Shown: positions 21,847-32,375 of the stretch, in pieces
Layout: every line of letters begins with the position of its first letter
How positions within the stretch are numbered: position 1 is the first letter of the stretch
Assembly: GCF_023898315.1 (NCBI RefSeq)
Contig: NC_064617.1
Location: forward strand, 713,517,202 to 713,581,201
DNA length: 64,000 nucleotides
Source of the DNA: Schistocerca nitens
Taxonomy: Eukaryota; Arthropoda; Insecta; Orthoptera; Acrididae
Direction of reading: 5' to 3'
The notes under the pieces: model-generated
The model's database searches: none
What the model saw: only the letters and a program-made list of their open reading frames with translations
Told to the model about the DNA's origin: nothing
Translations under genes and position numbers: made by a program

Positions 21847-23636
21847 CGTTGTTGTTGTTGTCTTCAGTCCTGAGATGCAGCTCTCCATGCTACTCTATCC
21901 TGTGCAAGCTTCTTCAACTCCCAGTACCTACTGCAACCTACATCCTTCTGAATCTGCTTGGTGTATCCATGTCTTGGTCTCCCTCTACGATTTTTACCCT
22001 CCACGCTGCCCTCCAATACTAAATTGGTGATCCTTTGATGCCTCAGAACATGTCCTACCAACCGATCGCTTCTTCTTGTCAAGTTGTGCCACAAACTCCT
22101 CCCCAATCCTATACAATACCTCCTCATTAGTTATGTGATCTAGCCATCTAATCATCAGCATTCTTCTGTAGCACGACATTTCAAAGGCTTCTATTCTCTT
22201 CTTGTCCAAACTATTTATCGTCCATGTTTCACTTCCATACATGGCTACACTCCATACAAATACTTTAAGAAACGACTTCCTTACCCTTAAATCTATACAC
22301 GATGTTAACAAATTTCTCTTCTTCAGAAACGATTTCCTTGCCATTGCCAGTCTACATTTTATATCCTCTCTACTTCGACCATCATCAGTAATTTTTCTCC
22401 CGAAATAGCAAAACCCCTTTACTACTTTAAGTGTCTCATTTCCTAATCTAATTCCCTCAGCATCACACGACTTAATTTGACTACATTCCATTATCCTCGT
22501 TTTGCTTTTGTTGGTGTTCATCTTATATCCTCCTTTCAAGACACTATCCATTCCGTTCAACTGCTCTTCCAAGTCTTTTGCTGTCTCTGACAGAATTACA
22601 ATGTCATCGGTGAACCTCAAAGTTTTTATTTCTTCTCCATGGATTTTAATACCTACTCCGAATTTTTCTGTTGTTTCTTTCACTGCTTGCTCAATATACA
22701 GATTGAATAACATCGGAGAGAGGCTACAACCCTGTCTCACTCGCTTCCCAACCACTGCTTCCCTTTCATGTCCCTCGACTCTTATAACTGCCATTTGGTT
22801 TCTATACAAATTGTAAATAGCCTTTCGCTCCCTGTATTTTACCCCTGCCACCTTCAGAATTTGAAAGTGAGTATTCCAGTCAACATTGTCAAACGCTTTC
22901 TCTACAAATGCTAGAAATGTAGGTTTACCTTTCCTTAATCTAGCTTCTAAGATAAGTCGTAGGGTCAGTATTGCCTCACGTGTTCCAATATTTCTATGGA
23001 ATCCAAACTGATCTTCCCCGAAGTCAGCTTCTACTAATTTTTCCATTCGTCTGTAAAGAATTCGAGTTAGTATTTTGCAGCCGTGACTTATTAAACTGAT
23101 AGTCGGTAATTTTCACATCTGTGAACACCTGCTTTCTTTGGGATTGGAATTATTATGTCCTTCTTGAGGTCTGAGGGTATTTCGCCTGTCTCATGCATCT
23201 TACTCACCAGATGGTAGAGTTTTGTCAGGAGTGGCTCTCCCAAGGCTGTCAGTAGCTCTAATGGAATGTTATCTACTCCTGGGGCCTTGTTTCGACTCAG
23301 GTCTTTCAGTGCTCTGTCAAACTCTTCACGCAGCATATCTCCTCAAGTACATCGTCCTTGTATAGACCCTCTATATACTCCTTCCATCTTTCTACTTTCC
23401 CTTCTTTGCTTAGAACTGGGTTTCCATCTGTGCTCTTGATATTCATACAAGTGGTTCTCTTTTCTCCAAAGGTCTGTTTAATTTTCCTGTAGGCAGTATC
23501 TATCTTACCCCTAGTGAGATAAGTCTCTACATCCTTACATTTGTCCTCTAGCCATCCCTGCTTAGGCGTATTGTACTTCCTGTCGATCTCATTTTTGAGA
23601 CGCTTGTATTCCTGTTTGCTGCTTCATACATTTCAA
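21847..23636 (-). pseudogene. RTE-type LINE (subfamily A), 5'-truncated; long RT frame
   Basis: A 350-codon open frame (23046-21994, minus) carries reverse-transcriptase blocks in order: DQFGFHRN (about residue 12), FLAFVEKAFDNVDW (45-60, the first catalytic D of the F-x-D box apparently replaced by E), RQGCSLSPMLFNLYIE, and LRFTDDIVILSE. The last is the catalytic box with A replaced by T but both aspartates kept. Then come YGSETWTINSLDKKRIEAFEM and NEEVLYRIG. The frame is broken near 22090, after which the GRPR-type C-terminus is in another frame. The upstream part at 23336-23091 encodes LSRNKAPGVDNIPLELL. The endonuclease is missing. The 3' end at 21847-21861 is a (GTT)n, that is (CAA)n on the coding strand. 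Confidence 0.88.
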
Positions 23637-24394
23637 AAAAAAATTGCACATAAACTAAAATTTTTAATATAAAATAATAGAAAATAGCCTGACGAGAAAA
23701 ATAGAAAATTTCTCTAAGGGTGCCTTTTTTGTGATTTTTCACTGTACTATTGATTTATCATTAGATGAAAAAGAAACTTTGGAAACAGACAAGAGAGATA
23801 TTATGTGGCTTAGTGAGAGACAAAGTACGATTATGGCGGAATATTTTTAACTTTTTTTTTTGTTAAGTGTATACCAATGAAGAATATAAATTTTTCTGAC
23901 TCAAAAATTATAATAGATTGATTTATTATCGTAAAGATATTATGTTACATGTTACAATGATTGCACTTATGTGACATCTGCTATAATTATCGTACTAATG
24001 CCAACACTACTATCATTTATATTGGAATAAACCAAGAAAATCAGAATAAACAAATCTATTATGCCAGAAGCGACGTGACATCGATATCATTCTGACTATT
24101 ACACATATCCTGTGGCTTAAATTTGTAAGTATTTTAGTACTTGGATCGTATTTATTACATTCTTCATTTTTCAAACTGCACCGTACTCTAGTTGTGTGAT
24201 CTGCTAAATTTGTGTGGGTTCTTTTTCTCAATGTGTTTTTTACCTCATACATTGTGGACAATTCTATCTTCACATTAGTATTCGAGAATGGCAGGCTCAA
24301 AACTCCTGCCGCCAACTTGCTGATAATCGAGAATTGCTGCCCTCCAGCAGCATCTTCAAAGGCTGCCAGGGCCCCAAAATATCTCTACTGTAGT
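23637..24394. other. Unassigned AT-rich sequence
   Basis: Long A/T tracts and no frame above about 100 codons with any motif. Nothing recognised. Confidence 0.45.
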
Positions 24395-24448
24395 ATCCGT
24401 TATCACATTATCTGTAGCCTTACAGAACTTTAAACATATCTCATCATT

Positions 24449-24655
24449 AAAAAAAAAAAAAGGTTCAAATGGATCTAAGCACTATGGGACTTAACATCAG
24501 AGGTCATCAGTCCCCTAGACTTAGAAGTACTTAAACCTAACTAACCTAAGGATCTCACACACATCCATGCCCGAGGCAGGATTCGAAATTGCGACAGCAG
24601 CAGCAGCGCGGTTCCGGACTGAAGCGCCTAGAACTCCTCTTCCACAGCGGCCGGC
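24449..24655 (-). mobile_element. tRNA-derived SINE (family 1), reverse orientation
   Basis: Starts with an A-run and GGTTCAAATGGATCTAAGC, and the complement of TTAGGTTAGTTAGG is present. The head region is degraded (box B GGATTCGAAATT on this strand). Likely duplication CTCATCATT/CTCATTTTT of the RTE sequence. Confidence 0.85.
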
Positions 24656-24671
24656 TCTCATTTTTCCTAAG

Positions 24672-25987
24672 TACAGGGCTATTACAAATGATTGAAGCGA
24701 TTTCATAAATTCACGACACACTACAGATACGTAGAAAAACTCATAAAGTTCTGTTCGGCTGAAGCCGCACTTCAGGTTTCTGCCGCCAGAGCGCTCGAGA
24801 GCGCAGTGAGACAAAATGTCGACAGGAGCCGAGAAAGCGTACGTCGTGCTTGAAACGCTCTCACATCAGTCAGTCATAACAGTGCAACGACACTTCAGGA
24901 CGAAGTTCAACAAAGATCCACCAACTGCTAACTCCATTCGGCGATGGTATGCGCAGTTTAAAGCTTCTGGATGCCTCTGTAAGGGGAAATCAACGGGTCG
25001 GCCTGCAGTGAGCGAAGAAACGGTTGAACACATGCGGGCAAGTTTCACGCGTAGCCCGCGGAAGTCGACGAATAAAGCAAGCAGGGAGCTAAACGTACCA
25101 CAGCCGACGGTTTGGAAAATCTTACGGAAAAGGCTAAAGCAGAAGCCTTACCGTTTACAATTGCTACAAGCTCTGACACCCGATGACAAAGTCAAACGCT
25201 TTGAATTTTCGGCGCGGTTGCAACAGCTCATGGAAGAGGATGCGTTTAGTGCGAAACTTGTTTTCAGTGATGAAGCAACATTTTTTCTTAATGGTGAAGT
25301 GAACAGACACAATGTGCGAATCTGGGCGGTAGAGAATCCTCACGCATTCGTGCAGCAAATTCGCAATTCACCAAAAGTTAACGTGTTTTGTGCAATCTCA
25401 CGGTTTAAAGTTTACGGCCCCTTTTTCTTCTGCGAAAAAAACGTTTCAGGACACGTGTATCTGGACATGCTGGAAAATTGGCTCATGCCTCAACTGGAGA
25501 CCGACAGCGCCGACTTCATCTTTCAACAGGATGATGCTCCACCGCACTTCCATCATGATGTTCGGCATTTCTTAAACAGGAGATTGGAAAACCGATGGAT
25601 CGGTCGTGGTGGAGATCATGATCAGCAATTCATGTCATGGCCTCCACGCTCTCTCGAGTTAACCCCATGCGATTTCTTTCTGTGGGGTTATGTGAAAGAT
25701 TCAGTGTTTAAACCTCCTCTACCAAGAAACGTGCCAGAACTGCGAGCTCGCATCAACGATGCTTTCGAACTCATTGATGGGGACATGCTGCGCCGAGTGT
25801 GGGAGGAACTTGATTATCGGCTTGATGTCTGCCGAATCACTAAAGGGGCACATATCGAACATTTGTGAATGCCTAAAAAAACTTTTTGAGTTTTTGTATG
25901 TGTGTGCAAAGCATTGTGAAAATATCTCAAATAATAAAGTAGTTGTAGAGCTGTGAAATCGCTTCAATCATTTGTAATAACCCTGTA
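24672..25987 (+). mobile_element. Mariner-like element with intact transposase frame
   Basis: Inverted repeats of about 32 bp begin CAGGGCTATTACAAATGATT at the left and, on the complement of the right end, CAGGGTTATTACAAATGATT, with one mismatch seen across the repeats. TA dinucleotides at 24672-24673 and 25986-25987 are the target duplication. It sits within RTE sequence that continues on both sides. Confidence 0.93.
24816..25868 (+). CDS. Mariner-superfamily transposase (350 aa, intact)
   Basis: This frame would encode the enzyme that cuts the element out and joins it at a TA site. Residues 1-110 form the DNA-binding part, with two helix-turn-helix-like regions (QSVITVQRHF; VPQPTVWKIL), and GRPAVSEET links them. 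The catalytic domain has D152 (FSDEATFF), D239 (FQQDDAPPH) and D286 (LTPCDFFLWGYVKD). I count 46 residues between the second and third, longer than the 34 of classical mariners and the 41 of the element at 54622. The usual S-P-D before L-T-P is L-E here. The frame is closed by TGA, has no internal stops, and lies between good inverted repeats. ATG at 24816 follows a leader of about 140 bp. Transposition competence is not proven. Confidence 0.92.
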   Translation: MSTGAEKAYVVLETLSHQSVITVQRHFRTKFNKDPPTANSIRRWYAQFKASGCLCKGKSTGRPAVSEETVEHMRASFTRSPRKSTNKASRELNVPQPTVWKILRKRLKQKPYRLQLLQALTPDDKVKRFEFSARLQQLMEEDAFSAKLVFSDEATFFLNGEVNRHNVRIWAVENPHAFVQQIRNSPKVNVFCAISRFKVYGPFFFCEKNVSGHVYLDMLENWLMPQLETDSADFIFQQDDAPPHFHHDVRHFLNRRLENRWIGRGGDHDQQFMSWPPRSLELTPCDFFLWGYVKDSVFKPPLPRNVPELRARINDAFELIDGDMLRRVWEELDYRLDVCRITKGAHIEHL

Positions 25988-26379
25988 CTTCGGTATCCCA
26001 CTTTTTTCCACACTTTCATCCCAGGCGATTATCTCCAACTTCACTCCTGTCTTCATCATTAATAAAGTGAGATTTGGGTCTGTATCTCTTCCTGATTTGG
26101 GCTTACAACCTAATATCTGATTTTGGTGCTGCCTGGCTAAGATGCACCCCAGCTGGAACTTTCGGTAGAAGAATGATCTGCGCCGTCTCGGAGACTGAAA
26201 CTGAAACGCTTGCTTAATTTCCTTACTTTCTCTGTATTATTTCCTACGGTGGTATATTTTTGGTCGACTCTGTCCGCTCACCCAGAATATTATAAGACCA
26301 GAAAAGGGCGTCTCACAGGTATGTGGTGCCAGTTCGAGAACTCCTTGTAAGGCGTTGTTCAGTTTCTCGAGTTTCTAAC

Positions 26380-27805
26380 TACACTCCTGGAAATTGAAAT
26401 AAGAACACCGTGAATTCATTGTCCCAGGAAGGGGAAACTTTATTGACACATTCCTGGGGTCATATACATCACATGATCACACTGACAGAACCACAGGCAC
26501 ATAGACACAGGCAACAGAGCATGCACAATGTCGGCACTAGTACAGTGTATATCCACCTTTCGCAGCAATGCAGGCTGCTATTCTCCCATGGAGACGATCG
26601 TAGAGATGCTGGATGTAGTCCTGTGGAACGGCTTGCCATGCCATTTCCACCTGGCGCCTCAGTTGGACCAGCGTTCGTGCTGGACGTGCAGACTGCGTGA
26701 GACGACGCTTCATCCAGTCCCAAACATGCTCAATGGGGGACAGATCCGGAGATCTTGCTGGCCAGGGTAGTTGACTTACACCTTCTAGAGCACGTTGGGT
26801 GGCACGGGATACATGCGGACGTGCATTGTCCTGTTGGAACAGCAAGTTCCGTTGCCGGTCTAGGAATGGTAGAACGATGGGTTCGATGGCGGTTTGGATG
26901 TACCGTGCACTATTCAGTGTCCCCTCGACGATCACCAGTGGTGTACGGCCAGTGTAGGAGATCGCTCCCCACACCATGATGCCGGGTGTTGGCCCTGTGT
27001 GCCTCGGTCGTATGCAGTCCTGATTGTGGCGCTCACCTGCACGGCGCCAAACACGCATACGACCATCATTGGCACCAAGGCAGAAGCGACTCTCATCGCT
27101 GAAGACGACACGTCTCCATTCGTCCCTCCATTCACGCCTGTCGCGACACCACTGGAGGCGGGCTGCACGATGTTGGGGCGTCAGCGGAAGACGGCCTAAC
27201 GGTGTGCGGGACCGTAGCCCAGCTTCATGGAGACGGTTGCGAATGGTCCTCGCCGATACCCCAGGAGCAACAGTGTCCCTAATTTGCTGGGAAGTGGCGG
27301 TGCAGTCCCCTACGGCACTGCGTAGGATCCTACGGTCTTGGCGTGCATCCGTGCATCGCTGCGGTCCGGTCCCAGGTCGACGGGCACGTGCACCTTCCGC
27401 CGACCACTGGCGACAACATCGATGTACTGTGGAGACCTCACGCCCCACGTGTTGAGCAATTCGGAGGTACGTCCACCCGGCCTCCCGCATGCCCACTATA
27501 CGCCCTCGCTCAAAGTCGGTCAACTGCACATACGGTTCACGTCCACGCTGTCGCGACATGCTACCAGTGTTAAAGACTGCGATGGAGCTCCGTATGCCAC
27601 GGCAAACTGGCTGACACTGACGGCGGCGGTGCACAAATGCTGCGCAGCTAGCGCCATTCGACGGCCAACACCGCGGTTCCTGGTGTGTCCGCTGTGCCGT
27701 GCGTGTGATCATTGCTTGTACAGCCCTCTCGCAGTGTCCGGAGCAAGTATGGTGGGTCTGACACACCGGTGTCAATGTGTTCTTTTTTCCATTTCCAGGA
27801 GTGTA
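26380..27805 (-). mobile_element. Tc1-type element with intact transposase frame
   Basis: Inverted ends begin CACTCCTGGAAATTGAAA on the left and CACTCCTGGAAATGGAAA on the complement of the right end, about 27 bp with two mismatches. TA lies at 26380-26381 and 27804-27805. The element contains a single gene on the minus strand and no insertions. Confidence 0.94.
26537..27559 (-). CDS. Tc1-family transposase (340 aa, intact)
   Basis: The open frame extends upstream to 27811, outside the element, so the start is placed at the ATG at 27559-27557 (MSRQRGREPY), which gives the usual Tc1 length. Residues 10-115 form the paired helix-turn-helix DNA-binding region (LTDFERGRIVGM, IAQHVGREVSTVHRC, then TIRNRLHEAGL), with GTGPQRCT resembling the GRPR linker. 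Catalytic residues are D155 (VVFSDESRF), D244 (LLFQQDNARPH) and E277 (SPDLSPIEHVWD). I count 32 residues between the second D and the E, slightly short for the DD34E class. No stop or frameshift is present. It likely moves its own element and related deleted copies. Confidence 0.93.
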   Translation of the reverse strand: MSRQRGREPYVQLTDFERGRIVGMREAGWTYLRIAQHVGREVSTVHRCCRQWSAEGARARRPGTGPQRCTDARQDRRILRSAVGDCTATSQQIRDTVAPGVSARTIRNRLHEAGLRSRTPLGRLPLTPQHRAARLQWCRDRREWRDEWRRVVFSDESRFCLGANDGRMRVWRRAGERHNQDCIRPRHTGPTPGIMVWGAISYTGRTPLVIVEGTLNSARYIQTAIEPIVLPFLDRQRNLLFQQDNARPHVSRATQRALEGVSQLPWPARSPDLSPIEHVWDWMKRRLTQSARPARTLVQLRRQVEMAWQAVPQDYIQHLYDRLHGRIAACIAAKGGYTLY

Positions 27806-28327
27806 TGTCATCTCCTGAACATATATTCCACCACGGCACTCTTTAATGACAACAATGACTCATGCTGCAGAAACTGCAACATTCGTTTTGTGTACACCAG
27901 ACGGAAAAACGATTTGCACTTGCATAACAATTCCTTAAGCACTGTACGGGAAGGTGTGCACTAATCAGCGGGTTTATTTCCGATAGAACTCCAGCAGAAC
28001 TGAAAAAAGAGCGATAAACTCCATATATTCAGGTCCTTGTGGCACAATTTTTCTATTCTGTACACGTGTTCGTCGCTATAGTGGAGAATTTTCCCTGTAG
28101 TGCGTTATTTATTCGTATACTTTCTCAGGCCTTTTTCGGATGGTTTTATTGTAATTCTTTAAATTTTTTGTCTACAAATTTTCTGATTAGCTTTCTGCAA
28201 CGTACTGACTCGTTTCATGCTACCAGAAACTTGACAGATTAAAAAAATAAATCAAAAAACAGACTCTTTCCAAGACAATGTATTGTACAGTCTCTCCCTC
28301 AAGAGATGTTTAGCGCAAAGTCTGTTT
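27806..28327. other. Unassigned spacer
   Basis: AT-rich, with no frame above 70 codons having a motif and no recognisable repeat ends. Confidence 0.4.
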
Positions 28328-28942
28328 CTACATCTACATGATCGCTCTGCAGTTCACAAATAAGTGGCTGGCACAGCGTTCATCGAACAACCTTCAAACT
28401 ATTTCTCTACCGTTTCACTCTCGAACAATGAGCGAAAAAAAAAAAAAACGAACATTTAAACTCTTTCTGTACGAGCTCCTTCTTTTATTACGATGATCTT
28501 ATTTCCCTCTGTAGATGGGAGACAAAAAAATATTTTCGCATTCGGAGGTGGAAGTTGGTGAATGAAATTTGAAAAGGTCTCACCCCAACGAAAAAGTCTT
28601 TAATTGTTTCCACTCCATCTCGCGTATCATATACGTGACACACTCCTCCCTACTTCGCGATATTAAAACGCGGGCTACTCGTCTTTGTTTTCGATGTCCT
28701 CCGTCGATTCTAACCGGTAAGGATGCTATACCACGTAGTAGTACTCCAGAAGAGTACGGAAAAGCGTAGTGTAGGCAGCTTCTTTAGTAGACCTATTGCA
28801 TCTTCTAAATGCTCTCCAAATAAAACGCAATCTTTCGTTCGCTTTTCCCACAGCGTTATCTATCTGAGCGTTATTCGTAACTGTTATTCGTAACTGTACT
28901 TCCCAAATATTTACTTGAACTGACAGCATTGGACGACCAATC

Positions 28943-29883
28943 TACATCTACATCTACATACATACTCCGCAATCCACCATACGGTGCGTGGCGGAGGGTA
29001 CCTCGTACCGCAACTAGCATCTTCTCTCCCTGTTCCACTCCCGAACAGAACGAGGGAAAAATGACTGCCTATATGCCTCTGTACGAGCCCTAATCTCTCT
29101 TATCTTATCTTTGTGGTCTTTCCGCGAAATGTAACAAATCTAGCAGCCCGCCTCTGAATTGCTTCTATGTCCTCCCTCAATCCGACCTGATACGGATCCC
29201 AAACGCTCGAGCAGTACTCAAGAATAGGTCGTATTAGTGTTTTATAAGCGGTCTCCTTTACAGATGAACCACATCTTTCCAAAATTCTACCAATGAACCG
29301 AAGACGACCATCCGCCTTCCCCACAACTGCCATTACATGCTTGTCCCACTCCATATCGCTCTGCAACGTTACGTCCATATATTTAATCGACGTGACTGTG
29401 TCAAGCGCTGCACTACTAATGGAGTATTCAGACATTACAGGATTCTTTTTCCTATTCATCTGCATTAATTTACATTTTATCTATATTTAGAGTTAGCTGC
29501 CATTCTTTACACCAATCACATATCCTGTCCAAGTCATCTTGTATCCTCCTACAGTCACTCAACGACGACACCTTCCCGTACACCACAACATCACCAGCAA
29601 ACAGCCGCACATTGCTATCCACCCTATCCAAAAGATCATTTATGTAGATGGAAAACGACAGCGGACCTACCACACTTACGTGGGGCACTCCAGATGATAC
29701 CCTCACCTCCGATGAACACTCACCATCGAGGACAATGTACTGGGTTCTATTAATTAAGAAGTCTTCGAGCCACTCACATACTTGGGAACCAATCCCATAT
29801 GCTCGTACCTTAGTTAGGAGTCTGCAGTGGGGCACCGAGTCAGACGCTTTCCGGAAGTCAAGGAATATGGCATCCGTCAAATG
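28943..29883 (-). pseudogene. Inner jockey/CR1-like LINE, reverse transcriptase pseudogene
   Basis: Two minus-strand frames give reverse transcriptase. 29880-29470 has FLDFRKASDSVPHCRL, an eroded VPHVSVVGPLSFSIYINDLL and LFAGDVVVY, in which the first catalytic aspartate of the F-A-D-D box is glycine. 29465-29100 has MEWDKHVMAVVGKADGRLRFIGRIL, LEYCSSVWDPYQ and RRAARFVTF. The tail is a run of CTACAT repeats at about 28943-28960 (complement of GATGTA). 5'-truncated at about 29883 just before the F-L-D-F core. Dead by the catalytic change and by truncation. Confidence 0.85.
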
Positions 29884-30056
29884 ATGGTGTCATCAGCAAA
29901 TAATGTAAGACGGATGCTCAGATTGTCTCCTGCATCGTTTATCCAGATTAGGAACTGCAGAGGGCCTATAACACTTCCTTGAGTAACGCCAGGTATAATA
30001 TTTTTTTACTCGATGAGTTACCGTCAACTACTGTGAATTGTGACCTATATGACAGG

Positions 30057-30574
30057 ATATAAAATGTAGACTGGCAGTGGTAAGGAAAGAGTTTCTGAAG
30101 AAGAGAAATTTATTAATATCGCGTATAGATTTAAGTGTCAGGAAGCCGTTTCTGAAAGTATTTGTATGGAGTGTAGCTATGTATGGAAGTGAAACATGGA
30201 CGATAAATAGTTTGGACAAGAAGAGAATAGAAGCTTTCGAAATGTGGTGCAACAGAAGAATGCTGAAGACTATTTGTGTAGATCACATAAGTAATGAGGA
30301 GGTATTGAACAGAATTGGGGAGAAGAGAAATTTGTGGCACAACTTGACTAGAAGAAGGGGTCGGTTGGTAGGAGATGTGCAAGGGATCACCAATTTAGTA
30401 CTGGAGGGCAGGGTAAAAATCGTAGAGGGAGACCAAGAGATGAATGCACCAACCAGATTCGGAAGGATGTAGTTTGCAGCAGGTACTGGCAGATGAAGAA
30501 GCTTGCACAGGATAGAGTAGCATGGAGAGCTGCATCAAACCTGTCTCTAGACTGTAGACCACAACAACAACAAC
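30057..30574 (+). mobile_element. RTE-type LINE 3' end (subfamily A)
   Basis: Encodes the C-terminal reverse-transcriptase region (FVWSVAMYGSETWTINSLDK, NEEVLNRIGEKRNLWHNL) and ends CCACAACAACAACAAC. It is flanked by GACAGG at 30051-30056 and 30575-30580 and lies inside the outer LINE. 5'-truncated; the frame shifts near 30400. Confidence 0.88.
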
Positions 30575-30927
30575 GACAGGTACACTCGATTCCAGTCGAA
30601 CAACTGAGACGATACTTCAGAGGCATGCAATTTGTTTAGAAGTCGCTTGTGAGGAACTGTGTCGAAAGGGTTCTGGAGATCTAGAAATATGTGATTAGTG
30701 AGTTTCTCTGTCGATAACATTCATTACTTCGTGTAAATAAAGAGACTGTTGTCTTTTACAAGAAAGAATTTTTGTGAGTCCGTGTTGGCTGTTTGCCAAA
30801 AAAACGTTTCCTTCGAGGTAATTCTTGATGTTCGAACACAGGTTCCGTCTACCAGGTGTACCGGTATGAAATGAGCGTTTTTTTGTGAAAATGAAACACT
30901 AATTTTGAATTGAAAAGTTAAAACATT

Positions 30928-31967
30928 TTATTCAAAATACTGTCCATTGATTTCTATACATTTTGACCACCTTTCTGGCAATTTATGGACACCACGCCAA
31001 TAGAAATGTTCGTTTTTTGAAGCAAACCAATCAGACACCCAGTTTTCGACTTCCTCGTAGGAATCGAAGTGTTGCTCAGCTAATGCGCGTCCCATTGATG
31101 GAAACAAATGGTAGTCGGAAGGGGCCATGTCTGGTGAACACGGCGGGTGAGGTAGCAGCTCCCAGCCAAGTATTTTGATTGTATCCTGAACCAGTTTGGC
31201 TTTGTGTGCAGGTGCATTGTCGTGTAAAAAAATTACTTTTCCTTATCTTCTGGCCCATTCTGGTCTTTTTTCGATCAATGCATAGTTCAAATTGATCATT
31301 TGTTGTCTGTAGCTATTAGTATTCACAGTTTCATCAGGTTTTAGACGCTCACGATACACCACACGTTTCTGATCCCACCAAACACAGAGCATTGTCTTCT
31401 TGTCGAATCGATCTGGTTTTGCAGTCGATATTGATGGTTGTCCCGGATTAACCCATGATTTTTCCCGTTTAGGATTCTTAAAATAAATCCATTTTTCATC
31501 GCCAGTAACAATTCGATGCAAAATTGATTTTCTTTCATGTCTTTGAGCAAAATTTGACAAATGGTTTTTCGGTTTTACATCTATCTTTCATTCAATTCAT
31601 GTGGCACCCATTTTCAAACACTTTTGTATCTTTCCCATAGCTTTCAAAGAGTCAGAAATTGTTTGTTGTGCAACATTTAGCATTGCTGCCATTTGCTTCT
31701 GACTCAAAGTATCATCTTCATCCAATATTGCTTGCAATTCGGCGTCTTCGAACTTTTTTGAAGGTATTCCATGTTCTTCATTTCTTACATTAAAATCGTT
31801 ATTTCTGAACCATTGAAACCATCTTTTGCATGTTGCTTCTGATAGAGCATGATCACCATATGCCTCCACAAGCATATTCGATGCGACTCTGCAGCACTTT
31901 TTTTCAAATGAAAACAAAAAATTAATGCTTTCCACAAATCATCAGTTTCTGGTACAAAATTCGACAT
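30928..31967 (-). pseudogene. Mariner transposase pseudogene
   Basis: Start at 31967-31965 (MSNFVPETDDLW). The N-terminal domain follows after a frameshift near 31890 (LSEATCKRWFQWFRNNDF, LSQKQMAAMLNVAQQTIS). The three catalytic aspartates are still readable: TGDEKWIYF near 31500, HDNAPAHK near 31215 and APSDYHLF near 31125, in DD34D arrangement. Lesions seen: frameshifts near 31890, 31605 and 31545, and an in-frame TAA at 31243-31245 just before the HDN box. The end FYWRGVHKLPERWSKCI is normal for the family. Inactive, though the ends are well preserved. Confidence 0.9.
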
Positions 31968-32025
31968 TGTTAACACGATGAAAACATATGATGTTGTTTG
32001 TTCCATGAGTTGATGTATACTAAAT

Positions 32026-32235
32026 GGTTCAAATGGCTCTGAGCACTATGGGATTCAACTGCTGTGGTCATAAGTCCCCTAGAACTTAGAACTACTTAAA
32101 CCTAACTAACCTAAGGACAGCACACAACACCCAGCCATCACGAGGCAGAGAAAATCCCTGACCCCGCCGGGAATCGAACCCGGGAACCCGGGCGTGGGAA
32201 GCGAGAACGCTACCGCACGACCACGAGATGCGGGC
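32026..32235 (-). mobile_element. SINE (family 3): tRNA-Gly-like head on family-1 body
   Basis: Reverse copy of the element type seen at 15945-16160: GGTTCAAATGGCTCTGAGC, the family-1 body, then CCCGCCGGGAATCGAACC and GGGAAGCGAGAACGCTACCG. Perfect 14-bp duplication GATGTATACTAAAT at 32012-32025 and 32236-32249, in the mariner. Confidence 0.96.
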
Positions 32236-32375
32236 GATGTATACTAAATATCTTTGACAGATGTCATACCAACGAAACAAAAAAAAAAAAAAAAGCATTA
32301 AGACTCGTTCACAACAAATGTTCCGTATCGACACATTTGTATCTTAACGCTCATTTCATACCGGTACACCTAGTA

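Larger units (their letters stand above)
24395..26165 (-). mobile_element. RTE-type LINE fragment (subfamily B) split by a SINE and a mariner-like element
   Basis: 24395-24448 (TAGCCTTACAGAACTTTAAAC, CTCATCATT), 24657-24671 (CTCATTTTTCCTAAG) and 25988-26165 (CTTCGGTATCCCACTT, GTATCTCTTCCTG, TATCTGATTTTGG) read as one continuous stretch parallel to 13065-13240 of the fuller copy. The fragment covers part of the endonuclease coding region and is non-coding now. Confidence 0.8.
28328..30849 (-). mobile_element. Outer jockey/CR1-like LINE fragment, split by two other LINEs
   Basis: The 3' tail CTACATCTACATG (complement of the GATGTA tail) starts at about 28328. Minus-strand coding remnants at 28929-28726 include DNAVGKANERLRFIWRAFRRC and FRTLLEYYYVV. 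The element resumes at about 29884-30056 (TCATCAGCAAATAATG, then GGGCCTATAACACTTCCTTG, complement of the Q-G-S-V-I-G-P region) and again at 30575-30849. It is interrupted by a second jockey/CR1-like copy at 28943-29883 and an RTE 3' end at 30057-30574. Many lesions. The 5' end coincides with the mariner at 30850. Confidence 0.75.
30850..32375 (-). mobile_element. Mariner (DD34D) element carrying a SINE
   Basis: Inverted ends share AGGTGTACCGGTATGAAATG and six further bases without a mismatch. TA at 30850-30851 and 32374-32375. A family-3 SINE lies at 32026-32235 between the right end and the transposase start. Without the SINE and its duplication, the element is about 1.3 kb, the normal mariner size. 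Confidence 0.92.

Noticed and set aside
22502..22816. 104-codon plus-strand frame
   Set aside because: Antisense of the RTE reverse transcriptase frame at 21994-23046.
27024..27455. 143-codon plus-strand frame, and the 208-codon plus-strand frame at 27338-27964
   Set aside because: Antisense shadows of the GC-rich Tc1 transposase gene at 26537-27559.
26537..27811. 424-codon start for the Tc1 transposase
   Set aside because: The first 84 codons run through the terminal inverted repeat and past the TA at 27804-27805. The ATG at 27559 gives the family-typical 340 residues.
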